A stretch of DNA of 64,000 bases from Planctomycetota bacterium (GCA_016195405.1 JACPZP010000019.1:30675-94674), one strand, 5' to 3'. Positions 16,327 to 25,743 are shown, counted from the first letter of the stretch. The notes: a model not told the origin generated them from the sequence alone. Translations and numbers: made by a program.

Positions 16327-17835
16327 TCAGCGCAACGTCACCTTGGACGATGGCTCGTTCGCCGATGGTTGGATCGTAAGCTCGACCGCCCCGTTGACGC
16401 CGGCGACCGCCTGATAAAACTCAGCTGGATTCGAGACGCGGACCTGATTGACGTGGGTGATGACCTCGCCGGATTTGAGCTGGGCCGTCGCGGCGGGACT
16501 GTTGGAAGCCACATCTGAAATCATGACTCCTGAGGGAACGCGTTGGACCAACATCTGCGATTGTAGGTAAAGCAGACTGGTGTAATCGACACGCATGCCG
16601 CGGAAATAAGGTCGCTTGCCGAGCGACGAAAAGATTCGCTTTCCGGGAACGTAGAACTTGGCGAGCGTGGCCTCCGCTTTGGTCGTCTCCGGCGAACCTT
16701 GCCGGCGAACGTCGAGTTGGACTTTAGTCCCCGCGAGTTGCGTCCCGAGATAAAGAAACAAATCGTCGGTATCGTTGATCGGCATGCCGTTGACGGCAAG
16801 GATCGCATCCAAATAGTTGTCGCGCAGCTTCGCCCCCAAAGCCGCCGGCGAGCCCGGTGTCACGCTCTTGATTAAGACGCCATGGGTCGCTCCGATTTGG
16901 CGTTCGTCTGCGGGACCGACGCCCAAAAAGCCGTATTCCACTTCCTCGCCACGCTTCAAAACCTCAATAATACGGCGATAGCCGCCGTCCATGGGCAGCG
17001 CGAAACCGCCGGGCGTCTCGCCGCCCTGGATCGCGGCCAAAGCCGTAGTCAAGCCAACCAACTCACCCTTGAGGTTCAAGAGCGCTCCGCCGCTGCAACC
17101 CAGGTGAAGTCGAGAGTCCGTTTGCAAGAGGATGCCGTAATGGTGAAGAGGTTGGACACGCTCTTCCTCCTTGACCTCTATCGGCCGGCGCCGGCGAATA
17201 TTGCTGAGGATGCCCCAAGAGGCGCTAGGCTGGCCGTCACGGAAGCCGGCAGCGAACGGATTGGACAGCGACAGCAGGAATTGGCCGCGCTCGAGTTTAT
17301 CGGCATCGCCCAAAGGAATAGCCTGAAGGACGCTAACGGGTTTCCGCAGGCGCAGGACGGCGAGATCGCTGCGCGGGTCGGCGGCGTGGATGTCCGCGTA
17401 GCTGCCTTTGGGACCGGGCAGGCGGACGTATATCTTGGTTGCGCCCTGCACGACGTGATAATTCGTCAGCACCAAGCCTTTCGCGTCGATCACCACGCCG
17501 CTGCCGAATGCCTGCGGGACGTGGTTCGGGTCGGACAAGTCGAGCCGCGTTCGGATTTTCTTTTTTTCTTTGTCATCCAGTCCGGTGGGCCACTTTAGCT
17601 CGAACGCTCCCAGACGGCCGCTTTCCTCCGGTTCGTAGACGTAACCGAGTCTTCGGTACTCGTCGCTCCGGGAAACCAGAATGCAGGCGATGGATGGTTC
17701 CGTGACGGCGATGACTTTCTGCGTGACCTTTTGCAGGGCAATCGCCTTGTCGAGCAGGTCCTTTTCCTGTGCGCGAAGAGAGCCCGGCCGTGCGACGATG
17801 CTCGCGAGCAACACGCATACTGCTACGGAACGCAT
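16327..17835 (-). CDS. HtrA/Deg-like trypsin protease with PDZ domains
   Basis: A 502-aa periplasmic protein with a signal peptide (RSVAVCVLLASIVARPGSL). The trypsin-like domain has the full triad: H127 in TNYHVV, D157 in RSDLAVLRL and S248 in GCSGGALLN. The usual HtrA GNSGG is GCSGG here. Two PDZ-like regions follow: about 300-390 (FLGVGPADER, SPAALGAKLRDNYLDAILAV) and 410-500 (GVMISDVASNSPAATAQLKS). Length fits two-PDZ Deg proteases, which degrade misfolded envelope proteins. ATG 17835 is chosen; an in-frame extension would overlap the divergent methyltransferase gene. The latter has TTGACA at 17965 in the shared upstream region. Confidence 0.88.
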   Translation of the reverse strand: MRSVAVCVLLASIVARPGSLRAQEKDLLDKAIALQKVTQKVIAVTEPSIACILVSRSDEYRRLGYVYEPEESGRLGAFELKWPTGLDDKEKKKIRTRLDLSDPNHVPQAFGSGVVIDAKGLVLTNYHVVQGATKIYVRLPGPKGSYADIHAADPRSDLAVLRLRKPVSVLQAIPLGDADKLERGQFLLSLSNPFAAGFRDGQPSASWGILSNIRRRRPIEVKEEERVQPLHHYGILLQTDSRLHLGCSGGALLNLKGELVGLTTALAAIQGGETPGGFALPMDGGYRRIIEVLKRGEEVEYGFLGVGPADERQIGATHGVLIKSVTPGSPAALGAKLRDNYLDAILAVNGMPINDTDDLFLYLGTQLAGTKVQLDVRRQGSPETTKAEATLAKFYVPGKRIFSSLGKRPYFRGMRVDYTSLLYLQSQMLVQRVPSGVMISDVASNSPAATAQLKSGEVITHVNQVRVSNPAEFYQAVAGVNGAVELTIQPSANEPSSKVTLR

Positions 17836-18045
17836 GGGTGTTCCTGGGCTCGAAGGGTGTGGAGCGTGGAAACGTTTTCCAGTTCCTCTTTTATATCGCC
17901 AACGCCGCGCGGACGCCAGCGCTTCCACCGCAGGCGAGGCGAGGAGTGAAAAAAATGCAGGTTCTTGACAGTGCCGGGATTTGTGGTTAGACCATTCCAT
18001 AATCGAGAATCTGCGCTCAAACCCCAATTCCGAGGAGTTGCAACG

Positions 18046-18648
18046 ATGATGCGCCACCGGACTTTGCTCGCGATGCTGCCCGCGCTCTTTTTGTTCGTCC
18101 TGGTCTTGCCGCCCCAGACAAAAGGCGGCGACAAGAAGGACGACGAAAAGAAGTACAATCTCATCTATGTGCCGACTGAGGAAAAGGTCATCGAAAAGAT
18201 GTTCGACATGGCCAAAGTGAAGAAAGGCGACGTGGTGTTCGACTTGGGCTGCGGCGACGGCCGCATCATCGCCATGGCGGCCAAGAAGTTCGGCACCCGA
18301 GGCGTTGGCGTCGACCTCAACCCGGAACGCATCCGCGAGTGCATGGACACCATCAAGAAATACGGCGTCGAATCCCACGTCGACAAGGGACTGGTTGAAT
18401 ATCGCCTCGGCGACGCCCTGCGTGTGCCGGACCTAAACCAAGCGTCCGTCATCATGCTCTACATGTTGCCGGAATTCATGGACATGTTGGAGCCGATCGC
18501 GAAAAAGTGCTTGAAGCCGGGATCACGCGTCGTTTCGCACGATTACCGTTGGAAAGGAAAGGACTGGGAGCCCGAGCAGACAATCCACTTCGAAGGCCCG
18601 ACTCGCACCCATACACTGTATTTGTGGACGGTCAAGGAAAGCAAATAA
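18046..18648 (+). CDS. exported SAM-dependent methyltransferase-like protein 1
   Basis: A 200-aa protein with an N-terminal signal peptide (about 1-27) and a Lys/Asp-rich linker (GGDKKDDEKK). A Rossmann methyltransferase domain follows: VVFDLGCGDGRIIAMAAKKF (motif I, SAM glycine loop), GVGVDLNPERI (motif II acid) and IMLYMLPEFMDML (motif IV region). GAGGAG 8 nt upstream fixes ATG 18046. A very similar gene follows at 18761. SAM is not normally available in the periplasm, so either the leader is a membrane anchor with the domain kept in the cytoplasm, or the protein has another ligand. Substrate unknown. Confidence 0.85.
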   Translation: MMRHRTLLAMLPALFLFVLVLPPQTKGGDKKDDEKKYNLIYVPTEEKVIEKMFDMAKVKKGDVVFDLGCGDGRIIAMAAKKFGTRGVGVDLNPERIRECMDTIKKYGVESHVDKGLVEYRLGDALRVPDLNQASVIMLYMLPEFMDMLEPIAKKCLKPGSRVVSHDYRWKGKDWEPEQTIHFEGPTRTHTLYLWTVKESK

Positions 18649-18660
18649 CCAAAGTCGATC

Positions 18661-18741
18661 GTTTAGCCGCGAGCCATCGGCGAGCGCGGACCTAGGCGTC
18701 GAAAGACGTCGCCCCACGCTCGCCGCCGTCTCGCGGCTGAA
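18661..18741. repeat. dispersed palindrome family A (TAGCCGCGAG... CTCGCGGCT)
   Basis: Left part GTTTAGCCGCGAGCC then GGCGAGCG; right part CGCTCGCC then CTCGCGGCTGAATC, complementary with a few mismatches around a variable centre. It fills the gap between the two exported methyltransferase genes. Further copies are at 35085 and 53189, with a half copy at 31350. Confidence 0.85.
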
Positions 18742-18760
18742 TCATTTCTAGGAGATTCAC

Positions 18761-19363
18761 ATGAGATCCGCGCGGCTGTTGAAATTCGCCACGACCGCAC
18801 TCTGCTTCGTTGCGATCTCGGCGCCGACGGCAGTGTGGGGCCAAGATAAAGACAAGAAAAAGGACGACGGCGATCCCGTCGAGTGCCGCATTATCTACGT
18901 TCCCACTCCGGAGACGGTCGTCAAGAAAATGCTCGACATGGCCAAAGTCACCAAGGACGACCTCGTCTACGACCTTGGGTGCGGCGATGGCCGAATCTGC
19001 TGCATGGCAGCACGCGATTATGGCGCCAAATCGGTCGGCGTCGACATCGACCCGGCACGGATCAAGGACTGCTTGGAATCCATGAAGAAGTACAAGGTGA
19101 CCAAGGACCAGGTTGACATCCGCCAGGGAGACGCCCTGAAAGTGAAGGACCTGGAACGCGCAACCGTCATCATGTTTTACATGCTGCCCGAGTTCATGGA
19201 AAAGCTGGAGCCACAGGTATTGAAGCGGCTCAAGCCCGGCACGCGCCTGGTAGCCCATGATTTCAAATTCCCGAATCTGATCCCCGATGCGACGGTCGAG
19301 TTCAAAGGACCCGAACGCGAGCACACACTCTACATGTGGACCATCAAGGAGAAAAAAGAATAG
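18761..19363 (+). CDS. exported SAM-dependent methyltransferase-like protein 2
   Basis: A 200-aa tandem paralogue of the previous methyltransferase, with equal length and the same layout. It has a signal peptide (RSARLLKFATTALCFVAISA), a charged linker (DKDKKKDDGD), LVYDLGCGDGRICCMAARDY (motif I), GVDIDPARI and VIMFYMLPEFMEKL. TAGGAG precedes the ATG by 6 nt. Both end in a conserved HTLY-W-T-(V/I)-KE block. The pair is separated only by a family A palindrome. Enzyme activity and substrate are unknown; cleavage of the leader versus anchoring cannot be decided from sequence. Confidence 0.85.
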   Translation: MRSARLLKFATTALCFVAISAPTAVWGQDKDKKKDDGDPVECRIIYVPTPETVVKKMLDMAKVTKDDLVYDLGCGDGRICCMAARDYGAKSVGVDIDPARIKDCLESMKKYKVTKDQVDIRQGDALKVKDLERATVIMFYMLPEFMEKLEPQVLKRLKPGTRLVAHDFKFPNLIPDATVEFKGPEREHTLYMWTIKEKKE

Positions 19364-19364
19364 G

Positions 19365-19468
19365 GTTAGGCCCCGGTTCGACGAACCGGGCTTTTCAATG
19401 GGCGCGTGTGTCATACAAAAGTCCATTGCTTCTGATCAAAAGCCCGGTTCTTCGAACCGGGGCTAAAC
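19365..19468. repeat. paired palindromes (CCCGGTTCGACGAACCGGG type)
   Basis: The left block 19365-19395 and right block 19438-19468 are near-perfect inverted copies. Each is itself a hairpin around CCGGTTCG/CGAACCGG. The element lies between the second methyltransferase and the next small gene and could terminate transcription in either direction. Confidence 0.8.
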
Positions 19469-19489
19469 ACTTAAGGTGAGGTCAAACCC

Positions 19490-19723
19490 ATGGGGGCACG
19501 TCGGATTCGCCGCGAGCAACGTCAAGCGGACATGAAGGCGTCGCGACTCGACAACGGCGTCTTAAAGGAAAAGGAACGCGAGCGCCGCGACGCCCGAATG
19601 CTGGACATCATCAAGAAAGGCAAGCTTCCTTACCTGCCTTCGGTGATGAGTTGGTTGAGCGCGCGCCTCGATAAACCGAGCCGCTTGATCACCCCGACGG
19701 ATGTCGAGAAGCTTCGTCGGTAG
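19490..19723 (+). CDS. small basic hypothetical protein (77 aa)
   Basis: A 77-aa, strongly charged protein (MGARRIRREQRQADMKASRL, ERERRDARMLDII), ending in a patterned segment PYLPSVMSWLSARLDKPSRL. Predicted helical, no signal peptide. No recognised family, but GGTGAGG lies upstream of the ATG and the amino-acid pattern is gene-like. It converges on and overlaps the next gene by 35 nt. A nucleic-acid-binding role would be a guess from its charge. Confidence 0.55.
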   Translation: MGARRIRREQRQADMKASRLDNGVLKEKERERRDARMLDIIKKGKLPYLPSVMSWLSARLDKPSRLITPTDVEKLRR

Positions 19724-20063
19724 AATGCAAGCGCGCATGATCCTGGCAGTAAAGAAATTTCCATGGAAAGATCGGAATCACGCGCCACAGCCGAAACCAG
19801 TTCCAATCCGCGGCGACGGCGGGCCTCAGGCACAAGCTGCACCGCGCCACCGTCCCGTCCGAGTTCTTCAAACACTTTCCTTCCAAGGCAAGTCCGTGGG
19901 CATGGATTTCCATCGGCCCAATGCCCCGCTCGCGCAACTCCGCCTCGAGAATGGGTTTGGCTGCGGGTTCAAGGCCGTCGCGAAAGGCGGTCAGCCGGTC
20001 GAGCAAATCCACCGTAGTCGCTTCCCGTGCATTCTTCCAAACGCGTTGTGGATCGAGTTGCAT
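19689..20063 (-). CDS. conserved planctomycete hypothetical protein with Cys cluster
   Basis: A 124-aa protein opening MQLDPQRVWKNAREATTVDL, with helical segments (DLLDRLTAFRDGLEPAAKPI, ILEAELRERGIGPMEIHAHG). A C-terminal region follows with CSLCLRPAVAADW and YCQDHARLHS, a possible Cys/His metal site. I recall the N-terminal pattern from short planctomycete proteins of unknown function. The 3' end overlaps that of the convergent 77-aa gene. Confidence 0.65.
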   Translation of the reverse strand: MQLDPQRVWKNAREATTVDLLDRLTAFRDGLEPAAKPILEAELRERGIGPMEIHAHGLALEGKCLKNSDGTVARCSLCLRPAVAADWNWFRLWRVIPIFPWKFLYCQDHARLHSTDEASRHPSG

Positions 20064-20134
20064 GGATGGAACTAACCTCGTCGCCCAATCGTCCTAAAAT
20101 CAGAATTGGATTCCTGACCTACAGGCGATTGTAT

Positions 20135-20164
20135 TTGACACGCCGTTCGAGTCGATTCTAAGAT
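20135..20164 (+). promoter_or_regulatory. candidate sigma-70 promoter
   Basis: TTGACA at 20135-20140 and TAAGAT at 20159-20164, 18 nt apart, about 60 nt before the DUF1549/DUF1553 start. The -35 is perfect and the -10 matches at 4 of 6. Confidence 0.45.
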
Positions 20165-20224
20165 ACACTTGTCTAGTTGAATCCAGACTCGCACTACCGT
20201 CACTCACAGTGGGGGAACCTCATA

Positions 20225-22339
20225 ATGTCCAGCCTCGGTCGATCATGGCGGCGTTGGATGCCACTAGGATGCTCCGCGATTGTCCTTTTGGGATTGGCGT
20301 TTGCCTTCGGTCCCTCGGCGCCGGCGCAAGACAAAAACCAGGACAAGAAGACGGAATCGAAGGATGAGACGCCGTCGGCCGGCACAAAAGTCATTGACAT
20401 CATGGTCGCCAAAGCAGGCGGTCTCAAGCAGGTCGAGTTCATCAACGACATGCTCGAAAAAGGTTGGAAAGCCAACAAGCTCACGCCGTCCATGCGCTGC
20501 GACGATTACGAGTTTGTCCGCCGGGCCTCGCTCGACATCATCGGCCGCATCGCCACGGTTGAGGAACTCAAGAGATTCTTCGACGATCCGCCCGCGCAAC
20601 GCCGTTCCAAGTTGATCGAGCGGCTGCTTGCCAGCGACGACTACGCGCAAAACTGGTCCAACATCTGGACTGTGCTTCTGTTGACGCGTACGAACTCCAG
20701 CAAGATCTATCAGGAACAGATGCGCGATTGGCTCAGGGCGAAACTGGCTGAACGAACGGAAAACCCGAAGATCCCACTTTTGAGCAAGGAAAAAGCGTAC
20801 AAGGAGCTGAAAGCGGATGAAAAGGAATGGACCGGCAGGTTGGGCGAGAAAGACGATGGCCGGTTTTTCGTGAGCATCGAGACCGGCACGCAATCCGTTT
20901 CCCGCGACCTCAATCTTGCCGACAAGAGCGGCGACCCGCTCCGCACCTATGTGAAGTACAAAGTCAAGGTCACCGGCAAGGTCGTCTATCCGGACAAACA
21001 GAATCGCGAGCAGTATGAGATTTGGCCCGCGCGGCTGGATGTCATCGATCCCGAATTCACCAAACCTTACTTTCCGGACTGGACCGAAATCGTCACCGAG
21101 CTCGTCTCAGCTCAGGGCATCACCAACAGCAACGGCGCCGTCAATTTTGTGTTGACGCATCTGGGTGACGCGAACCCTCCGGGAGAAAAGTCGGCCAACG
21201 GCGCCTATGAAATGGTGCCGGTGACGTCGCGAACCACACGCCTCTTCCTCGGTCTTCGAACCCAGTGTGTCCAGTGTCACGACCACCCCTTCAACGGCGA
21301 CTGGCAGCAACACCACTTCTGGGGCCTTAACGCCTTCTTCCGCCAGGTCGACACGCCGCGCGGCCGGCCGCAAATGGGGAAGAAGAAAAAGGGCGAAGCA
21401 CTCAGCCAGCTCGAATTGGTGGACAACAAGAGCCTCAATCCCAAGGGGCTTGTTCCCTACGAGCGCCGCAGCGGCGTGATTCTCTACACCAATGCGACCT
21501 TCCTTGACGGCAAGAAGTTGGAACTGAAAGAATCGGCCACGACCCGCCGAAAGGAATTAGCCAGGTTCTTAGTGGGCAGCCCCTATTTCGCCAAGGCGTA
21601 CGTCAACCGCACTTGGGCTCACTTCTTTGGCCGCAGCTTCACCAAGGACGCTCCGGATGATTTCGGGGAGCACAACCCAGTCTCCAATGAAGAGTTATTG
21701 AACAAGCTCGCCAAAGACTGGGTTGATTACAAGTACAATCCCAAAGATCTGATCCGCTGGATTTGCAACAGCAAGGCCTACGGCTTATCCAGCGTCGCCA
21801 ACAAAACCAACGACAAGCCGGACGACGAAATCTTCTTCTCGCGCATGCTTCTTAAGACCATGACGCCCGAGCAGCTCTTCGAATCGCTAATGACCGCGAC
21901 CCAAGCGAAGGTAGCGCAAGTCAAAGCCGACAAAGAGAAGCTGCGCCGTGAATGGCTCGACAAGCTGGTCGTCAACTTCGGCGACGACGAAGGCAACGAA
22001 GGGAACTTCAACGGCACCGTCGTTCAGGCGCTAATGCTGATGAACGGCCAGGACATTAACACCGCCATCATGGACCCGGAAATCGGCACCGTGGCTGTCG
22101 TTCGTAGGAAGCACGGCAAGGAAGCATTTACAGGTTTCAATGCCGGAATCCGCGACCTGTTTCTGGCCGCTTTGAACCGTCCGCCAAACACAGCCGAAAT
22201 GAGAAAACTGACCGACCCCAAGACGTATGCGCTTGCAAAATCCGCCCCGACGAAGAACGTGGACGCCTTTGTTACCGCGTATTACCAGGACGTCTTCTGG
22301 GCAATTCTCAATAGCAACGAGTTCATTCTCAACCATTAG
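20225..22339 (+). CDS. DUF1549-DUF1553 secreted protein (no PSCyt1 domain)
   Basis: A 704-aa protein with a signal peptide (WRRWMPLGCSAIVLLGLAFA) and a Lys/Asp/Glu-rich linker. DUF1549 covers about 80-390 (RRASLDIIGRIATVEELKRF; haem-like CVQCHDHPFNGDW) and DUF1553 about 440-690 (YVNRTWAHFFGRSF, DLFLAALNRPPNTAEMRKL, ILNSNEFILNH). Unlike the protein at 672 it lacks an N-terminal CxxCH cytochrome domain. No DUF1501 partner is adjacent. ATG 20225 is preferred over the upstream TTG because it opens the signal peptide. Its last 11 nt overlap the end of the convergent vWA gene. Confidence 0.9.
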   Translation: MSSLGRSWRRWMPLGCSAIVLLGLAFAFGPSAPAQDKNQDKKTESKDETPSAGTKVIDIMVAKAGGLKQVEFINDMLEKGWKANKLTPSMRCDDYEFVRRASLDIIGRIATVEELKRFFDDPPAQRRSKLIERLLASDDYAQNWSNIWTVLLLTRTNSSKIYQEQMRDWLRAKLAERTENPKIPLLSKEKAYKELKADEKEWTGRLGEKDDGRFFVSIETGTQSVSRDLNLADKSGDPLRTYVKYKVKVTGKVVYPDKQNREQYEIWPARLDVIDPEFTKPYFPDWTEIVTELVSAQGITNSNGAVNFVLTHLGDANPPGEKSANGAYEMVPVTSRTTRLFLGLRTQCVQCHDHPFNGDWQQHHFWGLNAFFRQVDTPRGRPQMGKKKKGEALSQLELVDNKSLNPKGLVPYERRSGVILYTNATFLDGKKLELKESATTRRKELARFLVGSPYFAKAYVNRTWAHFFGRSFTKDAPDDFGEHNPVSNEELLNKLAKDWVDYKYNPKDLIRWICNSKAYGLSSVANKTNDKPDDEIFFSRMLLKTMTPEQLFESLMTATQAKVAQVKADKEKLRREWLDKLVVNFGDDEGNEGNFNGTVVQALMLMNGQDINTAIMDPEIGTVAVVRRKHGKEAFTGFNAGIRDLFLAALNRPPNTAEMRKLTDPKTYALAKSAPTKNVDAFVTAYYQDVFWAILNSNEFILNH

Positions 22340-24914
22340 CGACGGACCGCTCCTCCTCAAGGTTGTCCCGGCGGTAAAACTTGTTGGATAGCAGGTTCTC
22401 AACGGCGAGGATAAGAAGCAATAATACCATGAGGATCGGGAAGAGTTCCAGCGGTTCGCTCCAGTGTCCACTGAGAAGCGTGCGAATGTCCACCTTGCGA
22501 TCGTTGGCCAGAACGCTGTCGGGGCCAAAGACGGCTTCGATCTCTTGAGCGGGAATCCGGGACAGGTCGCTTTCCTCGCCAGGGATGTTGACGCTGTACG
22601 CGGCGAGGCGTGGACTGCCCTTGGCGTCTGTTTGTGCCCCATAAATTGCATAGTTACCAGGCGTGCCCGCTTGCTTGAAACCGACTCGGTTGCCATCGGA
22701 GGCCGTGATCAGCTCGAGAACGCCGGGGCCTTGCAGCTCCAAAGCATTCGGCCTGTTTAGAGGCAAGGTCACCATGGGTTCGCCCTGGCCGGTGAGGAAG
22801 TTTAGTAGAACCGCAGCGGTGTCGCCGACCAGGTAATTCGTGCAATAGCCGGCGATGGCGACATAGAAGGATCTGTCCGTTTCAAGATAATCGTTCCAGC
22901 GTGGCTTGCGGGCATCGAGCGGCGTCGTGAACAACACGACTTTGCCCGCTTTACCGTCTTCCTCCGTCCAACGTCGTTCTAAAAGCGCCGAGCTTTTCTT
23001 GGCGTCGTCGTAGCGCACCAAGACTGCACCTTCGTTCTTGCGCGGCACGACTTCCCAAAATAAGAATGCGCTGCACGGGCGTTTGATAAAGTCGATGCTG
23101 CTGTCGTCCTTATACACACGGATCGGCGCGAGCAGAGGATGTTGATAGATGCCGTCGTCGCGCAGGTTCCAGGCGGCGCCGGGACGAACAAGATCCTTGC
23201 CTTGAGCAATCGATTCGCCGAACGTGCCGGGCACTAATTTCTGGGCCGGCGCGGTGTGGTAAGAGTTGAGCTGCATCTCACGCCCACCGGGCACGATGCC
23301 TAAGCCGCCGCCCTTCTGCACATAACTCGCAAGCTGTCCCCACAGCGTTGCGTCGGGCGCAGCCAGACCAAAGAGATACACCGCCTGATAGCCTGCGAGA
23401 ACATCGAGCCCCGGAAGATTGGCCGGCGTTTTCACATCCACGCTGAACCTTAGGGCCTTGAGTGCGTTCACAAAAAAAACCGCTGAGTTTTGATTGTCTG
23501 CCAGCACCAACACCCTGCGAGCTTCGCGCACCGCGAAAGTAAGAAACCGCTGGTTGTCAAACGCCAATAGGTCGGGCGTGGCGAATCGTGCCTCAAGCTG
23601 GTGTTGACCCGCTCCCAGCTTCAATTCGGCGAGGTCGATTTCAAATGGGATCGTCTTCGTCTCGCCGGCTTTGATTTCGACCGCTTGCTGTAGGGTTTTC
23701 TTTTCGACCTTGCACATCAGTGTGGTGCTGAAATCTCTTCCAGTCGCTCGAACGATGGCATGGAGCAAGAACTTCTCATCCTCGGCAAACAGTTGCCTGA
23801 CCTGGCCGCTAGGAATTCTCGGCGGATCGAGTTGTACGAGAGCAAGGTCAACTGGGCTCTCCACGCCGACGTCGAAAAACAACCCTTGAGCGCCGCGCAA
23901 GTTGCCGAGAACATCCTGAAGGCTCTTGGCGAGCTTGCCGCGATACTCTTCGACAGCCGGCGCCAAATCGTCTTTGGGGAGCAAACTCAGCAAGTCGCGG
24001 CCACGGCGCTGGAGGTTCATCACCAGTTCGGCGAGCTTTTCGTCGGGCGGCATGTCATCTTTGGTTACAGCCGGCAGCCGATCGCGCAATTGCTCGAGAA
24101 AGTCGAGCAGCGCTTGGTCGGGATAATCCTTGCCCGGCGGCAGCGGAATCTGAGCACGCAGTTCCTTGAGCCGGTCCATGAGCGGGCCAATGTTATCGCG
24201 GGCTTGATGCAGACCTTCTAGGGCCGACGGCACCCCATCGCTTGCATCCCATACATTCGCTTGCCGGCCGATATCCCAGGCGGCGCGCGTGCGATCGGAA
24301 AAGACGCAAACGAAACGCGGCAGAAATCGGCTCGTGCCGTCGTCCTTCCTGCGGGCCAGATCGGCAAGCAACCGATAGGCGGTTTCAAGCGAGGCGCTCA
24401 CGGGAGTTGCAAGCGAGCCGACCTTCAAGCCGCCGATGCGTTCGCGCGCATGGCTCTTGCCTGTCCAGTCGCCGCGGGCCGATTGGGCGATGGCCGCCGT
24501 GTCCAAGACCACGATTTGGCTTCCCTCGGGGAGTTCGTCAAGAAATTCCAAAGCGCGGCGCTTGGCTTCGTCGAGCCGCGTGACGCCGTCGCTGGTCTTG
24601 TAATCCATGCTGGGGCTGGTGTCGATAATCAAGACGGCGGCAACGGGGCGCTCGCTGCTCAGCCCCAATCCCTGATGGAACAGACGAGGCCTGGTCAGGG
24701 CCAGACAAATGGCGGCGATCAACAGGATTCGCAACGCCAAAAGAAACAAATGGCGCAGCCGCAACTTCCGCAGGTTTGTGCGGTGCCGCTGAACGAGAAA
24801 GCGAAATGCGGGGAACGGCAACGTGCGCGGCTTCTGGCGCATGATGAGGTGCAGCAGCACGGGAATTGCCGTGAGCGCCAGACCACCCAGGAGCACTGGA
24901 AAAACAAAACCCAT
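22329..24914 (-). CDS. BatA-like membrane protein with von Willebrand A domain
   Basis: An 861-aa protein. The BatA N-terminus (FPVLLGGLALTAIPVLLHLI then RQKPRTLPFPAFRFL) and a second helix (HLFLLALRILLIAAICLALT) precede a vWA domain at about 95-220 with the MIDAS motif D-T-S-P-S. A long beta-rich region includes a class-I-GATase-like segment (about 490-620). A C-terminal helix anchors it (ELFPILMVLLLLILAVENLL). It is the last gene of the MoxR/DUF58 operon. BatA-type proteins form envelope assemblies with MoxR AAA+ ATPases that are thought to act in protein or metal-cofactor maturation. Starts 7 nt after the upstream stop. Confidence 0.88.
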   Translation of the reverse strand: MGFVFPVLLGGLALTAIPVLLHLIMRQKPRTLPFPAFRFLVQRHRTNLRKLRLRHLFLLALRILLIAAICLALTRPRLFHQGLGLSSERPVAAVLIIDTSPSMDYKTSDGVTRLDEAKRRALEFLDELPEGSQIVVLDTAAIAQSARGDWTGKSHARERIGGLKVGSLATPVSASLETAYRLLADLARRKDDGTSRFLPRFVCVFSDRTRAAWDIGRQANVWDASDGVPSALEGLHQARDNIGPLMDRLKELRAQIPLPPGKDYPDQALLDFLEQLRDRLPAVTKDDMPPDEKLAELVMNLQRRGRDLLSLLPKDDLAPAVEEYRGKLAKSLQDVLGNLRGAQGLFFDVGVESPVDLALVQLDPPRIPSGQVRQLFAEDEKFLLHAIVRATGRDFSTTLMCKVEKKTLQQAVEIKAGETKTIPFEIDLAELKLGAGQHQLEARFATPDLLAFDNQRFLTFAVREARRVLVLADNQNSAVFFVNALKALRFSVDVKTPANLPGLDVLAGYQAVYLFGLAAPDATLWGQLASYVQKGGGLGIVPGGREMQLNSYHTAPAQKLVPGTFGESIAQGKDLVRPGAAWNLRDDGIYQHPLLAPIRVYKDDSSIDFIKRPCSAFLFWEVVPRKNEGAVLVRYDDAKKSSALLERRWTEEDGKAGKVVLFTTPLDARKPRWNDYLETDRSFYVAIAGYCTNYLVGDTAAVLLNFLTGQGEPMVTLPLNRPNALELQGPGVLELITASDGNRVGFKQAGTPGNYAIYGAQTDAKGSPRLAAYSVNIPGEESDLSRIPAQEIEAVFGPDSVLANDRKVDIRTLLSGHWSEPLELFPILMVLLLLILAVENLLSNKFYRRDNLEEERSVANG

Positions 24915-24921
24915 ACGTCAA

Positions 24922-25743
24922 TCAACGGTGCGACGGTATGCGACACTCATTCCGACCGCTTGGCGCACTTAAAGTCGAGACAACTCGTTCCACTTCCACC
25001 TTCGCCCCATTAGAAACGCCTTCCAACAAGAATCTTACTTCGTGTCCCGGAACTGCTGCGGATAACCAGCGAAAGCCCTTGCCGCTAAAGCTCTTGTCCT
25101 TGGCCTTCTCCTCGAAAACAATGCATTCTTGGACACACGTGAGGTCGCGGTCGCCGATCCTAACGGCCTTGGCAAGATCGACCACCTCGATCGTGTATTT
25201 TACCGATGCCCCTTGGTAATGATACGCATACTCCGCCCGGATCACATCGCCGAGAAGCGCCGGGGGATTGCCGGCGCTTGAAGGGATTTCGCGATACGGG
25301 ATCTTCTGTTCGTCATTGCTCCAAAACACCAGCTTCGCCTTGAAGTCCTTAGCCGTATTTTCCACCGTGTACTCCACCACGGCACAAGGTACTTTGCGGT
25401 CGCCGATCGTGACCGTCTCCTGGCGCCGAGCGACAATTTGTGACTCTGCTGGCAAACCGCCCGGCCGAGATCCGTGCGTCTTTCCCGGATCACCGAACTG
25501 ACCGTTGACCTCGGGGGTTCGCGCCAATATCGGCACATCGCCGTCATATTTCGCAATGACGTCTTTGAACTTGGTGACGGAAACTTTGCCGTTAAGCGTC
25601 TTTTTCTCCTGAAGAATAACCCAGGAGCCGGCTTCGAATCCATGCCAGGGATTGCGAACGGACATTCCCCCTTGAACGCCCTGACCGAGCGCTGGAACCG
25701 CGGCCAGCAGCAAGATTCCGGCGGAAGATTGGAGGCAAAACAT
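24922..25743 (-). CDS. secreted hypothetical protein in the vWA operon
   Basis: A 273-aa protein with a signal peptide (FCLQSSAGILLLAAVPALG). The mature part is beta-rich, with a repeated element of about 60-80 residues: GFEAGSWVILQEKK then VTIGDRKVPCAVVEYTVE, and later IGDRDLTCVQECIVFEEK. One Cys pair may form a disulfide. AAAGGAG at 25750-25756 sets the start. It lies 29 nt downstream of the Rpn gene and 7 nt upstream of the BatA-like gene, so it is almost certainly co-transcribed. No known family; it may be a periplasmic partner of the vWA proteins. Confidence 0.75.
   Translation of the reverse strand: MFCLQSSAGILLLAAVPALGQGVQGGMSVRNPWHGFEAGSWVILQEKKTLNGKVSVTKFKDVIAKYDGDVPILARTPEVNGQFGDPGKTHGSRPGGLPAESQIVARRQETVTIGDRKVPCAVVEYTVENTAKDFKAKLVFWSNDEQKIPYREIPSSAGNPPALLGDVIRAEYAYHYQGASVKYTIEVVDLAKAVRIGDRDLTCVQECIVFEEKAKDKSFSGKGFRWLSAAVPGHEVRFLLEGVSNGAKVEVERVVSTLSAPSGRNECRIPSHR

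Noticed and set aside
17836..18378. N-terminal extension of the HtrA-like frame
   Set aside because: It overlaps the divergent methyltransferase gene and lacks a signal peptide; ATG 17835 begins a proper one.
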